From Penelope pileata (lineage: Eukaryota > Chordata > Aves > Galliformes > Cracidae), in the NCBI GenBank assembly GCA_013396635.1, contig WBMW01003969.1, positions 1,509,426-1,573,425 of the forward strand: a stretch of 64,000 nt of DNA, given 5' to 3'. The stretch's first letter is position 1, and each line of letters starts with the position of its first letter. Positions 27,601-64,000 of the stretch are shown here, one piece after another. The position numbers and the translations under genes are program-made. Below the pieces are notes generated by a model that saw only the letters and a program-made list of their open reading frames with translations, searched no databases and had not been told where the DNA came from.

Positions 27601-29721
27601 TTTCTTCACTTTCAAACTGTGCCCCTGTGAAGCAGAGAGATTTGCTTCCACCAGGACATCCTCTGATTTGAGGGACAGCCTGAAGAAGCAGAGATTTGAG
27701 GGGCAGCCAACATCTTGGAGAGTGCATAGATATAAATAGAAGCATCTGTGAACACGCCTGTAAACATGGAATTTATGTAGGCCTGTGCGTAGAGTGGGCT
27801 GTGACTTGGGCTACAGTTAGACACAGCAGTGTTCGCTCCTCCTGTATGCCCGGTGGCTGGCGCAGCCAGCAGCCTCAGCAGGCCACAGCTCATAACTACC
27901 CACAGACACCGGATTTTTGGCTGCTCTGCTCTGACACGCTCCTCCCTCTTGCCTTGCCTTTAGGCCCCATCCCCTCCCTGTCCCCACAGGTGAGACCCAT
28001 ACCCATGGGTTGGGTGGGTGGATGGGGCTCACAGGGACTTCTCCACACCAGCACCACACAGGGCAGTGCCCCCAGCCACCTTGGCCCTTGGGCACCCCTG
28101 TGGCCTCGCTGCCTGTGTGGGCCCTGTTCCCATCTAAGAGCTCCCCAAGGCCTGCTCCCTCTCCCTGCTTTTCTCAGTGACAATGGCGGCCCAGGCAGCT
28201 TGGTATATAACTCTGAATTTAAATGTGGCCAGCCTTTGGTTTGCAAAAGCAATAAATGCCCTTCAAACACAGTTATGTAAAAACTAGAATAATACAACAA
28301 ATAGTGCTTGTTGGCAGCAGATATATCCCTTTGTCTGCAAGACAGAGGCCTGTTGAAAACAAGAGGCTCCAGATTTGCTCCAGAGTTGCTTAATGCACTT
28401 GTACGAGAGAAGAAGCTTGTGGTTAGGACCATGCCAGTGACATCCTCCTTCCTGTGGTGACCTGCTCCTGGGAGGTCACCCTTTGAAGAGCCCACCGCTG
28501 CTGCTTCATGTCCATCTGGGATGCAGCAGTTCAGATGTTTTCATGTAAACCATGGAAAATGAAAGCAGCTGTGGTTTGACTTCTCTTAACAATTTTTCTG
28601 GCTTTTAGTTAAGAAATGCAAATGTACTGCAGAGCTAGGAACAGACATTACTTATTGATGGACACTATAGGGTTTCAATTCTATTTACAATTTCTGTGAA
28701 CTCTGCTGATGGTCACTGTAGGATGTCAGCTCAATTTCTTCCAGTAAAGTATTTCTAAATTTCTCCACCTCTATCCTGTCCATCAACAAAAGTAGTATAT
28801 AGAGGATATCAATCTCTCCTAAAAAAATCAAAAAATGCTTTACTTTCTGAATATCATCAGGTTTGCAGGTGCTCAGCATCTCACAGGATTGGACTAAGAA
28901 GGAACAGAAGCAAAGTGCCAACTCAAATCCTTGTCGATTTTTATAACAGAAGCCACGGCTCAGACTGCTCTCATTACGTTATCTGTCATCTAGAAAGCAC
29001 AGAGCCCTATGAAAAGGAAACAATGTTAGAAAAACATCATCACTGCTTCAGTGGTTTGTGTTTTCCTAATAGGCCATTCATTTTCTGCTCTGAATGGGAG
29101 GTAATACATGTCTCAGCAATTAAGGAGAGCTTCTGAATCTAAAGCGAGCTGTTTCTGTCAGCTCACCTCTGGAAGAGCAATGCCAAAAGTGAGTGTTCTG
29201 TCCCTCAGGCAGGGGCAGGCCCTGTGAGAAGCACAGCTCAATGCAGCCCTGGCGATACACAGCAGACAGCATACGAGTGCAATTCCTCATTGATTCTTGC
29301 ACTGGGGTTGTTCGATCCAGAAGTATGGTGTGCTCATTTACACCCTGTCCTGGCGGTGTCAGATCCATCCGATGTCTCTTTTCACAGAAAATTCCAGTGC
29401 CCTCTGGCAGCTGTGAGCTGTTTCAAGTTCCTGAGGCATCTCTCCCCCTGACCACCTCTGGTCTTTCCGACAGGGAAGCCTGGGCCCACCAAATCCAAGC
29501 GAGCAAGAAAGCCAGCAGGCTGGGAGGAATGTGCTGTAGCACTTCCTGGCAAGCACTGGGAGGGGCTCAAAATAAAAGGGAAGACTTCATGTAAACCTCC
29601 TTCAAAAATTCTTGGTTTTGGGGAGGTTGGAAGTGAGCCTCTCCTATTGGGGAAAATCCTCATAGGGGCTGGCCAAAAAAAGTCAAGATTTTTTTTCACT
29701 GCTAGAGACATGAGGGTTCTG

Positions 29722-29752
29722 TTTTTTATTTTTTTATTTTTTTATTTTTTAA
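29722..29752. repeat. T-rich (TTTTTTA)n low-complexity tract
   Basis: Runs of T interrupted regularly by single A over about 31 bases. Confidence 0.85.
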
Positions 29753-30117
29753 TTGTGTGTTAGAACAAATCCCAGATCATTATTTTTTTTAATTATAGAA
29801 AACAAAAGAGATCACGTGACTTAGCCTAAGGGTCAAGGCAGCCTTTTGACTTGGGGAAAGTACAAGTCTCTGCTCACGTTTTTGCCCTCATGAGCATTTT
29901 CTTGCATAGAACAGCACCGACAGGAGAGCTGCTGCAGCAGCCTATGCATCTGGAGGTCATGAGCGCCTTGTCCCTGCTCTGTCGCTTCCTAACCGAGACA
30001 CCATCCTTCCTAGCCGCAACACCACTGAAGTGAGCTGGGGATGCTCACACCTAATTCATGCCCCCGTTTCTGCAGACAGACAAGCTGCATGCACAAAGCA
30101 TATTAAAAGGGGCCTTC

Positions 30118-30184
30118 CCTTCTTTCTCTTTTGCTTTTCTTTCTGCATCCCCTCCTTTATTTTTCTTTTTTTTTTTTTTTTTTT
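30118..30184. repeat. Pyrimidine tract with 19-base poly(T)
   Basis: A CT-rich stretch ending in an uninterrupted T run at 30166-30184. Confidence 0.9.
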
Positions 30185-33100
30185 CTGAAAACATTTTCAG
30201 AAAGCTGATGACCTGTCTGCACGAGAACCAACATGTGTCTTTGTGTAAGATGAGAAAACAGCTTTGGGTACAGACTTCCAGATGTAGTTTCCAGATAAGC
30301 CAGTCTGTGAGGAGACAGATAGCTCTTTATTAGCCTTCATAGCCCCCACGTCTTGGGCGTGCAGTGTCCCTGTTAGCAAATAAAGGAATCTTCTAGGTCC
30401 CCTCTAGTCAACACACCTCCCGCAGAAAAAAATCTTGTTCCTACGCCCAAGCAATGAAGTATTTTTCTGATGGAAGTACCAGATCACAGAGGCAATTAAA
30501 TAGGTATGTGTAGCTTGAGCTGTTGTAGTTTCTTTTTGATGTTTCAGGTAAAAGGAAGAACAGGGTTGTATCATTAGAATCCTTTTTACATCTTTCTCTG
30601 AGGTAATTCTTAAGGTGTATCTGCGAGGTCAGAGTGATATAAAGTAGACATTGGAAAGTGCGTAGTTCATCCTGTCCTGCATTTGCAATATTGTTCTGTG
30701 CTCTGTTTTTTCCGGTGCTCACAACAATACAAACTGTAACCAAGGCTACACAATAGTTTTCTTCATAATCTCCACGTTTTCATTTGCTTATAGTTTTATA
30801 AGTTCATTCTCTCTCCAAGCTTGTGCTGCCATCATTGTCATTCAATGATGCACTCCGAAACGCCTCTTTCCTCCTGAAAGGAAAATTCAAACCACATCTT
30901 TGTTTTTGCAAGGCTGGAGCCAAACTGAACTCTGCTGCTGAACTCTGAAACTGATGAGGCCCTGCAGTGAGGATTATATGCTTATCTCAGTTAAGAAGGA
31001 TTTAGCAGCATCAGGAGCATGCAAAGATTAACTACCAAGCACATGCAAGAAACTGTGATCATCTGTGGGAGGGCAGTTCACGAGGTTCCTCTTGTAAACC
31101 TTGGGAACTCGGCAGGCACTGGATTTGTTGGTGGCACCTGTGAAGTTCATATAATCTACCCATGTTTATTTATACAAAATCTTTTGTCTCATTCTGCTGC
31201 CCAGAATATATCTGTATGTGTACAGAAATGGTGAAGCTCTCTGAGACAGCTGTTGTGCCTTTCTTCTTGTGAGGTCAAGGTTTGCACCCTTGAAGTGTAT
31301 CTCCATCAGTGATGAAATTAAAGAAATGCAGAAATGTGAAAAAAACCCTGTCTCTGCAGCATTATGAAGCACAGATTTCTGTACTTTGATCAATGTGTTT
31401 CTTCTCTTTTTTTTAACATTTTCTATTTAAACAAATAAAAAAAATCTATGACAGGAAATTAGCTTTTACACTGTATTAATACTGAAGCCACAGAACTAAA
31501 ATAACAGTTAAGGCCATCTACAGAAAGTTGTCAGTTTTAGCTTAGACCACCAACTACTGTAACCTCACTGTTTGCATATTCTGTTTATTTACTCCATTTA
31601 CTCATGGACACTGTAAACATAGTGGCAGCACTGCTTAATTATCTAAGTAAATTAAATTCAAAGGCTGACTACAGCGAATGCTGCTTTTTCTCCTCCAGAC
31701 AGCATGAACCGAACGTTTTCTGCCTGGGGACGTATGTCTTTATTTATCTATTTATGTGTACCTGCCAGTCCACAGTAAGATGCTGCAAAGACTGTACAGA
31801 AGGACCTTTCATCTGGGCAGAGAAGTATTTGAGTAACAGGGACCCAGGCGTCTCTTTTCCTACTCCCCCGGGCCAAAGCTGTGCCTCGCGGTCTCCTGGA
31901 GAGAAGCTGAGACAGCGAGTCTCTAGCACCTCTTGCTGTGGTTGCCACCAGGCAAATAGCCTTCCTTTTCCTGACAGCTTCTGTGTGTATCCGTAACAGT
32001 CATTAACGAATATGCCCCGAAAGGCAAATATGGCTGTAATTAGCAACCCTCTCTCGTCAAGCTGAGACTTGCTGCATTGCACACCTGATCTGCAAAGACC
32101 CAAGCCTGTGTTTTACACCTCCCCTCCAGACACCCTCTCGTCCTCAGCCAAGGCTTGAGTCAGGGTGTGTGGAGGGCTCAGTGGATGAGCTGCTGGAGAT
32201 CCCATCTTGTGTCGGAGCCATTGTGTGATCCCTCCATAGATACACTTCCAGCTCCTTCCTACACTGCCATCCTAGGGGACAGTCATTTGTTTTAGTTGAA
32301 ACAGGCAGGCTGACATTGCTCCACACTGGTTAGTTCTTTGGTGCCATAAACTCAATGCCGCTCAGCTGATACATTGCTGCAGTTGGCATTTACATGCATA
32401 TGAAGAAGGACTTAAGTTGTAGGACAAAATCACAAAATCAGCACAAAGCGAAGCTTTTCCCAAAATTATGTGTGATGGAGGGGCGGAAAGGATTTGCAAA
32501 ATTGTGTCTGTGCACCAGTACTCGTTTTAATCTGGATTTCCTATACAAGTGTTAGTACCAGCAATGAAAAAGATCAGCAGTAGATCCAGACCTCAGCTTT
32601 GCCTGCCAAATGTTCAGAAATAAAGGCTTTTACTAGAGCAGGAAAGCTCTGTGCAGATGCACAGTCTGCTCCTCATCTCCGGAACTAAGAAGTGCCTCAG
32701 TGTGCCCTGCGTCCATGGGGACAGCCTTTGGTTTACTCCAGCCCTGGAGCTCGATTTCTGCCCTTTAGGAACATTGGAGCAGCGTCCAAGGCTGGTACTG
32801 TGGCTGTTAGTGAGAGACAGCAGGTACATCTTGGGTGCCTGATTTCTGCTGTGTTCATTTGAAAACCTGGCTTGGAAGCCAAATTTGTGTAAACCAGTGT
32901 TTCCCTCCACCCTCTCCCTGAGGCGCTGGGCTCCTCATTTGGCTCCAGGAGGCCCCCAGGAGCAGTGTGTACCTGGGAATACGAGGGGAAGGGACACCAC
33001 CTGTAAATTCATTCAAGCACTCCCCAGAGCTAATTGTTCCTAAAGATTAGGGGCCATAATAGCTGGACACTTTTTCCCTGCTTCTTGTCAGACGCAGGCT

Positions 33101-35524
33101 GGTTGTCCAAGCTTTGCATGTTTCCACATATGTCAGCTAGAGACAAAAGTGATCTTAGCACTCGAAAATCCCTTGTTGTGCAGATGAGATTAACGTGTGA
33201 TAGATGATACGGCATGGGTGTAAATTAAAATGCTTGAAAATTGAAAGCAAGCCCAGGAGCAGCCTGGCATGTCTTGGTAGATACCAGCGGCTATCATCCC
33301 AGCTGAGGAGCTACCTATGGCTCTACTGCCAGAAACCTCCTGCATCTGCTTTCGTCTACTCCTGCATTATGAAAATAAAGTAAGCATTTTGGTTTTTAAC
33401 TCTAAAGGAATGATTAAAAAAAAAAAAAAGAAACAAGAAAGCACAGATTCATGCTCAAATCAGAAAATAACATCGCCAGTTTATGGCAGCATACTTGAAT
33501 AGGGAGGTGAATAATTACATTTAATGTTTTGTTTTTCCAATCTGGGGGAAAAAAATCTCCTCTAGTGTTCTAATCTGACCATGTTCATCATTTTGAATTG
33601 CGTTTTTTTCCCACACTTAAAAAGTATTTGGCGTATGCTTGATGTAATGCTATGTATAAGGATAGAGTACAAGGAAAAAATGAATTTTTGCACACAAAAT
33701 GTACCCCCATGTGTATATTTATATTGAAAGAGAAAAATATTTTATGTATGTATAACTTGACACTTTCAACGTTTTATGTAAATAAATACCAAATGGATGG
33801 AGAAGATATTGTATTATACATTAATAGGCTAGGCTTCTTCATTTCCATTTTTCAAATCTGGCTATGATTGCATATAAGTACCTCAAACAGTAAACATCTG
33901 GGTGGCTTGAAAGCCAGCGAAGCATGTTTTTACTGTAAAGTTACAGAATCAGACTTCACCAGCGAAATTTTGAGTCCAGACCCAATTCATAATAAATGTG
34001 ATGACTTTGCAAAACCGTGTGGAAACAGCTTTGATAATATTCATACCTGAATTTGAACAAGCTCTTTTATAATTAGGATTCAGTTTAACAGACATATGTG
34101 TGAAGGTTATGTCCCTGGAACTTCTCCAAGTAACTGTACTGTCATCGCCAAAGCCTTTGTCCAACTTACATGTTTGACAGTTGATGACTATTTTCCATCT
34201 CTCACCTCCAGATTTAGGACAATTTACCTCTGATTCTCTTTTCTTTCTAGGTTTCAAAGTGCAATTTCCTGCAGAAAGGAATATACTCGTAACTCAGTTT
34301 GTCCACCCACCCACCCAGTTACCTGTTTCAGCTAGCCCAATTGCTAGAAGGAACATATAAAGCAAGTTCCTAGCTTGATGCTGGCATGATATAATCTTTA
34401 CTTAATCCATTTAGTGTTTAAAAATGTAAATGTTAGTGGCTATCTCGAATACTAGAGTGCTGCTCTAATGTAGATCATATGCTTAAATGTGGCACAAAGC
34501 AGTAATTGTGCTCTTGTGGGAGCCTAAAACCTTGCAGCGTGTGAGACCTGGAAAATTTAAAGAGCAGTTTATATCTACTAAGACCAAAGCATTGCAATTG
34601 TATCTCAAACATTTGCAATTTGAAGCTGTAAAATCCCCAAGGCATATTATGTGCTCTAACAATACCATTAAATACGTTGTATCATGCTAGAGAAACAATT
34701 TGTGCCTGTTTTTCCTGTCTCATTTTATCCCTTAGAAAGAAATCCAGTACATGAATATGTAACATTAGCTCTTATTCAAAGTTATTCATAGAACTGAATT
34801 TGAAGAAATGAAATAAATCAGCACGTGTGTTTACAAGAGATCACAGCCTTTATTTTCCCCCAGCCATTGTAACAGTACTTAAAATACAAAGCGTAGTTTC
34901 CTCCTTGAGTTTAACCTCTTATTTGTGCAGCCTGCCCATCAGGAACGAAACGCACCCAAGGCTGCTGAAGGCAGCGCTGGGCTTTCCCGGCATGTCTGTG
35001 GGTGCCAGCAAGGAACATGCAGCCCCAACATGACATCTACCTGCTCTGATGGCCATCATTTCGCTCCTTCGCTCTACTTTTCAGTGCTTCATCTGGACCT
35101 TTCCTAGACAAACCTGATCTAGTGGTGTTGAGGACACAAGCCAGGCAGGTCTACTGCCCCCCAGCTCTCTTTTATCTAGTGGTCGGGATGTAGCTATCAG
35201 TTCTTCCACAGGAGGATTTCTCACTAGGCCCAAGAAGTGCCAGGTTTCAGGGCTGGCTCATCTCTGAGTGGTTTTTGTGAAGGCTGCAAGATGAAGTCTG
35301 CTGCACGCTTTCTCAGAGAGGCAGATGTGCAGTGTGTGTGGGAGTGCACGTGCGCATCTCCCCCCTTTTGTTCAGACTTCTGCATAACTCCGGGCATTGC
35401 TCCTGTGTAACCTTTGTTCTGATGATGAGCCCTTCTGTTCTTATTTTGGCAACACACACAAATATTTATGAATGTTCATAAACAATTACCAATTCTATCT
35501 TTTTAGGTAAAATATCAAGAGAAC

Positions 35525-61220
<25,696 letters not shown>

Positions 61221-61973
61221 TGGGCCTGGCTGAGGCCTGCGCTCCCACACCGCACGCAAGAACAGCGATGCCAGCCAGCAGCACATCGGAGACTTTGGAC
61301 AAGAGACCCTTGACCTTCCTTCTACATAATCGCTCCCAGTCATCCACAGGAAGATTTTCTCTTTTATTTCCAAAAGAAGTGAAGTTACACATCTACCAAA
61401 ACGAGAGCAGAAATCTCCCAAGAAGCTCGGTATGAAACAGGTCATGAAACAAAACGATTACATTAAACAGTCACTGACAATAGGCTGGCACAAAGGCCCG
61501 TGTCCTGCAGCCTGTGTTTGGGTGTACGTGCAGGTAGCTCTGCTGCTGCCTTTCCTGTCTGGCTTGCACAAATGCCATTGAGTTGCCAGCTGGAGATTGT
61601 CCTCTCGCTTTGGGCTTGGGTCAACCTTTGGTCTAACAGTCACAGTCCAGAATGGCACCACAGCCACGGTATCAATTAATACACGTTAGGCACCTGCATT
61701 TCTATCAGCTCTAGCACATTCAATATGTAACCAGTTTCATTTTCTATGTTTACTATGGATTTGTTGAATCTAGAAGTGTGTGCATAGGTGTATATACACA
61801 GTCCTCAGACTAAGTGATTATACCACATGAATATAAAGCTCCGACACAATTTACAGGTGGAAGTGCTTCCAAGCGCTGTATATAATGCATGTAAATGCAC
61901 TCACGGTCCATACCCACATTTCAGAAATTGTAAATTGAAGCTGCAAACTCACTGCAGGCAAGCTGGTTCCACC

Positions 61974-62047
61974 CTGCTCATGGCAGGGGGCTTGGAAGCA
62001 GAGACCCTTAAGGTCCCCTCCAACCTAAGGCATTCCATGATTCTGTG
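61974..62047 (+). repeat. CR1 LINE 3' tail inside the EDAR 3' UTR
   Basis: About 74 bp: GGTCCCCTCCAACCTAAGGC followed by CATTCCATGATTCTGTGA, the CR1 end and octamer tail in sense orientation. Confidence 0.8.
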
Positions 62048-63498
62048 ACTCCATTCTGTGGTTGGCATATAGGCGGTGCGGGTTGGCAGTGGCTCCTTGC
62101 AAGTGCACAGGAGGGCAACAAGTTACTCTTTTCCTTGCTCTTACCAAAAAAAAGTAACACAAACAGCTTGCCCGCTACTATGGCAAACATATTCTTTCCA
62201 GGAGTGACATCTGTATGTCAAATAATATTTCAAGCAGAGGAATTTCAGACAACTGTGGGGCATGCGTGACGCTGAGAGCAGAAAGAGTAGATTTCTTCAG
62301 GCACTTGAGATGTGCAGAAAAAAGTGTTTTTGAAATGCTGCACTCTAGTGAATGTAAAACGTGTGCAAAAAGACCCCGCAGATGGAAGCTAACTCCTATG
62401 GAAGGTAGAGAATTATTGTGAGCTTATGCACAACAAAAAATTCACCTTATTTGCTCCTGTTAGCTACTCTGGTGTTCTTGGCTAGAAGTCCTGTAAAACT
62501 TGTAGGGACCACAAGTCAGGAGGTGTTACCGAATCTATATGCTTAATTTATACCTGAAACGAGCAATGGCAGACTTCAGTATGTTTAACCACTAAATTAA
62601 AAGAGCTGTCACAAAGCCGTGCTTTTAAAATTCCGAACTGCTTGACTGAACAAAATGTTGTGAAAAAATACTAACGATAACCCTGAAGTTAACAGCCAGT
62701 ATTCCGTCACTTAATAACCAGGTCTTATCTACAGCGGTGTCGTAATTGTGCTGAGCACTGGGTACCACCCTTAGACAGACATCTGTATTTACTGATCTTT
62801 TCAGCACTTGATGTGTATCGTGGAGGAAGTACATTCTGCAGCATAAAACCTACCCTCGCTGTTCTTCCACCCTTTCGTCAGTACCGTAACTCCCTCTTTG
62901 TTAGCTTGCATATGCCAAATCTGAGGAGAATTTTGACTTTTCTTTTAAAGGAAGACGCGACGCAAGCTGCATTTATTTGAATATTTAACTTGCTAACTGA
63001 TGCTTAATTCATGGGTGTGATTCTTGATACCTTGAAATGAATGACAAATTCATACAGGCTTCAGCAAGATTTCTAGATTTGCTGACGACTCGGCAACCTT
63101 CAACAAGATTTTCAGGACCCTGAATTTGCAGGTTAGGTCAATTGCTACCAAAACAAAAAAGAAAAGAAAGGAAAAAGAAAATGGGAAGATTCTATTTCTC
63201 TTGTGCCAAGGTGTAACTACAGTGTTATTCAGTGGGCTGTCCCCTGTATTTCGTGTTTCATTTAATAGTACACACCACTCGTTTGTTTAGAAGAAGCCAA
63301 AGGAATCCTCCTTTTTATGTGTGTTGGGCCTTAAAAAGCTAGGGTCTTGAAATCATTGGTGCCAATGTGAACACAGACTATTTAACGTTATTTTATTTAG
63401 TATACAGTATTTTTGTTGTTACACAAAAGATGTACAGGAATGAAAAAAAATCCTGTAGGTCTTGCCAAGGCTTACTTTCTAATAATTTTGTTTAATGC

Positions 63499-63506
63499 TG
63501 TACATA
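63499..63506 (+). promoter_or_regulatory. Pumilio-type element in the 3' UTR
   Basis: TGTACATA fits the Pumilio consensus TGTANATA and lies 40 bases upstream of the polyadenylation signal, inside the inferred 3' UTR. Occupancy is inference only. Confidence 0.4.
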
Positions 63507-63545
63507 TAACTTATTGTATTGTAAAATACAGACATAAAATATGCT

Positions 63546-63551
63546 AATAAA
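63546..63551 (+). terminator. Polyadenylation signal of EDAR
   Basis: Canonical AATAAA in an AT-rich setting, followed about 30 bases later by a T-run that can serve as the downstream element. It is the last strong signal after the EDAR stop and gives a 3' UTR of expected length. Confidence 0.7.
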
Positions 63552-63570
63552 AGAGGTCAAACACGGCTGT

Positions 63571-64000
63571 AATATCTTTTTTTAAATTATTATTAATTCA
63601 TATATTGTCATATAAACGTGTAATTAAATTGGTTACCCAGGGGCTAGCAGCACATTCCTGTGGCATGGGAGTGTCAAGGCAACGCACATGAAGGGATCTT
63701 TGCAGCCCCACAGCGTACTGCTTGTCTGCATCACACATTGTGAAGCTTTGAATCAGAAATCATTCTTCCTTTCACAATGTGGTTTTCATTCAATATTTCA
63801 CCTCTCAGGTACTACGAGAAGGCCACGCTCCTTCGAGAATCTGCTTGTAAGTTGTTATATACGTACTGGGAGGTGGCGCAGACTGGGAGAGTAGTGAGGA
63901 ATCTCCCAACTGCAGTGCTCTCTCACTAACACTTTCACTTTGCATTCCTAAGTTAGCAGCCCTACACGGCACTATCAGAGACTTCAACTGGAAACTTTTG
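63571..64000. other. Downstream flank, nothing recognised
   Basis: About 430 bp after the EDAR polyadenylation signal. In mammals CCDC138 lies convergently downstream of EDAR, but no exon of it can be supported here. Confidence 0.5.

Larger units (their letters stand above)
7893..35506 (+). other. Probable EDAR intron 1 (or upstream region), noncoding
   Basis: About 27.6 kb with no supported coding exon on either strand. Contents: a tRNA-like element near 8534-8596, a LINE/SINE-type tail at 10100-10180, CR1 copies at 10531-10648, 20342-20822 and 21738-22171, a 39-bp direct repeat at 11001 and 12124, a CpG cluster at 24541-24600, and several simple repeats. Longer open frames (for example near 27.7-28.5 kb) lie in GC-rich sequence without splice or homology support. 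Calling it intron 1 depends on the candidate exon 1. Confidence 0.5.
61221..63570 (+). other. EDAR: EDAR 3' untranslated region
   Basis: About 2.35 kb from the stop codon to the inferred cleavage site 15-25 bases after the AATAAA at 63546-63551. A long 3' UTR fits the human transcript. The last 150 bases are AT-rich and contain a Pumilio-type motif. A short CR1 tail at 61974-62047 is included in the transcript. No open reading frame here looks real. The exact 3' end is inferred. Confidence 0.75.

Noticed and set aside
28185..28290. ATGGCGGCC context considered as a start exon
   Set aside because: No suitable donor at the expected 17 codons and no similarity to the EDAR signal peptide.
27696..28495. 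Long overlapping open frames on both strands (194 and 199 aa)
   Set aside because: They lie in a GC-rich stretch with few stop codons by chance; no domain, no splice context and no similarity to any protein I recognise.
63571..64000. Looked for the convergent CCDC138 terminal exon expected from mammalian gene order
   Set aside because: No minus-strand sequence here resembles it; it may lie beyond the window.

Overview
The window is vertebrate nuclear DNA, most likely from a galliform bird (chicken or a close relative). The evidence is many CR1 LINE fragments with the avian-type octamer tail, a 1.3-kb mariner of the Galluhop type, short AT-rich introns with GT-AG junctions, and one recognisable gene whose protein is close to mammalian ectodysplasin A receptor. 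There are no bacterial, viral or CRISPR features.

The window holds one protein-coding gene that I can support: EDAR (TNF receptor superfamily, death-domain receptor for ectodysplasin A1), on the + strand. I reconstructed the entire coding sequence from eleven coding exons: 35525-35575, 36283-36405, 37626-37807, 42183-42268, 52713-52799, 53316-53441, 53528-53602, 55194-55266, 56000-56159, 59500-59560 and 60901-61220. All junctions are GT-AG and phases are consistent. The product is 447 residues (human EDAR has 448). It has a signal peptide, three cysteine-rich repeats, one transmembrane helix, a juxtamembrane/linker region and a C-terminal death domain. A long 3' UTR follows, ending near an AATAAA at 63546-63551.

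Layout: 1-7.4 kb is apparently noncoding. A CpG-enriched stretch at about 7.44-7.89 kb is my best but weak candidate for the promoter and noncoding first exon. 7.9-35.5 kb would then be intron 1, carrying CR1 copies, an ancient LINE/SINE tail, a tRNA-like element and simple repeats. 35.5-61.2 kb is the coding part. Intron 5 is 10.4 kb and intron 7 only 86 bp. Intron 8 is mostly a dead mariner, and introns 5, 9 and 10 carry CR1 copies. 61.2-63.6 kb is the 3' UTR, and the last 0.4 kb is downstream flank with nothing recognised.

Biologically (established knowledge), EDAR sits in the plasma membrane of ectodermal placode cells, binds EDA-A1, recruits EDARADD through its death domain and activates NF-kB. 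In birds this pathway patterns feather and scale placodes. I found no undescribed multi-gene system. The more unusual signals are splice-level features of EDAR (tandem acceptor, weak exon 3 acceptor, symmetric transmembrane exon), the mariner that makes up most of intron 8, an inverted CR1 pair flanking exons 6-10, and a few unexplained repeat or hairpin structures in the noncoding part.
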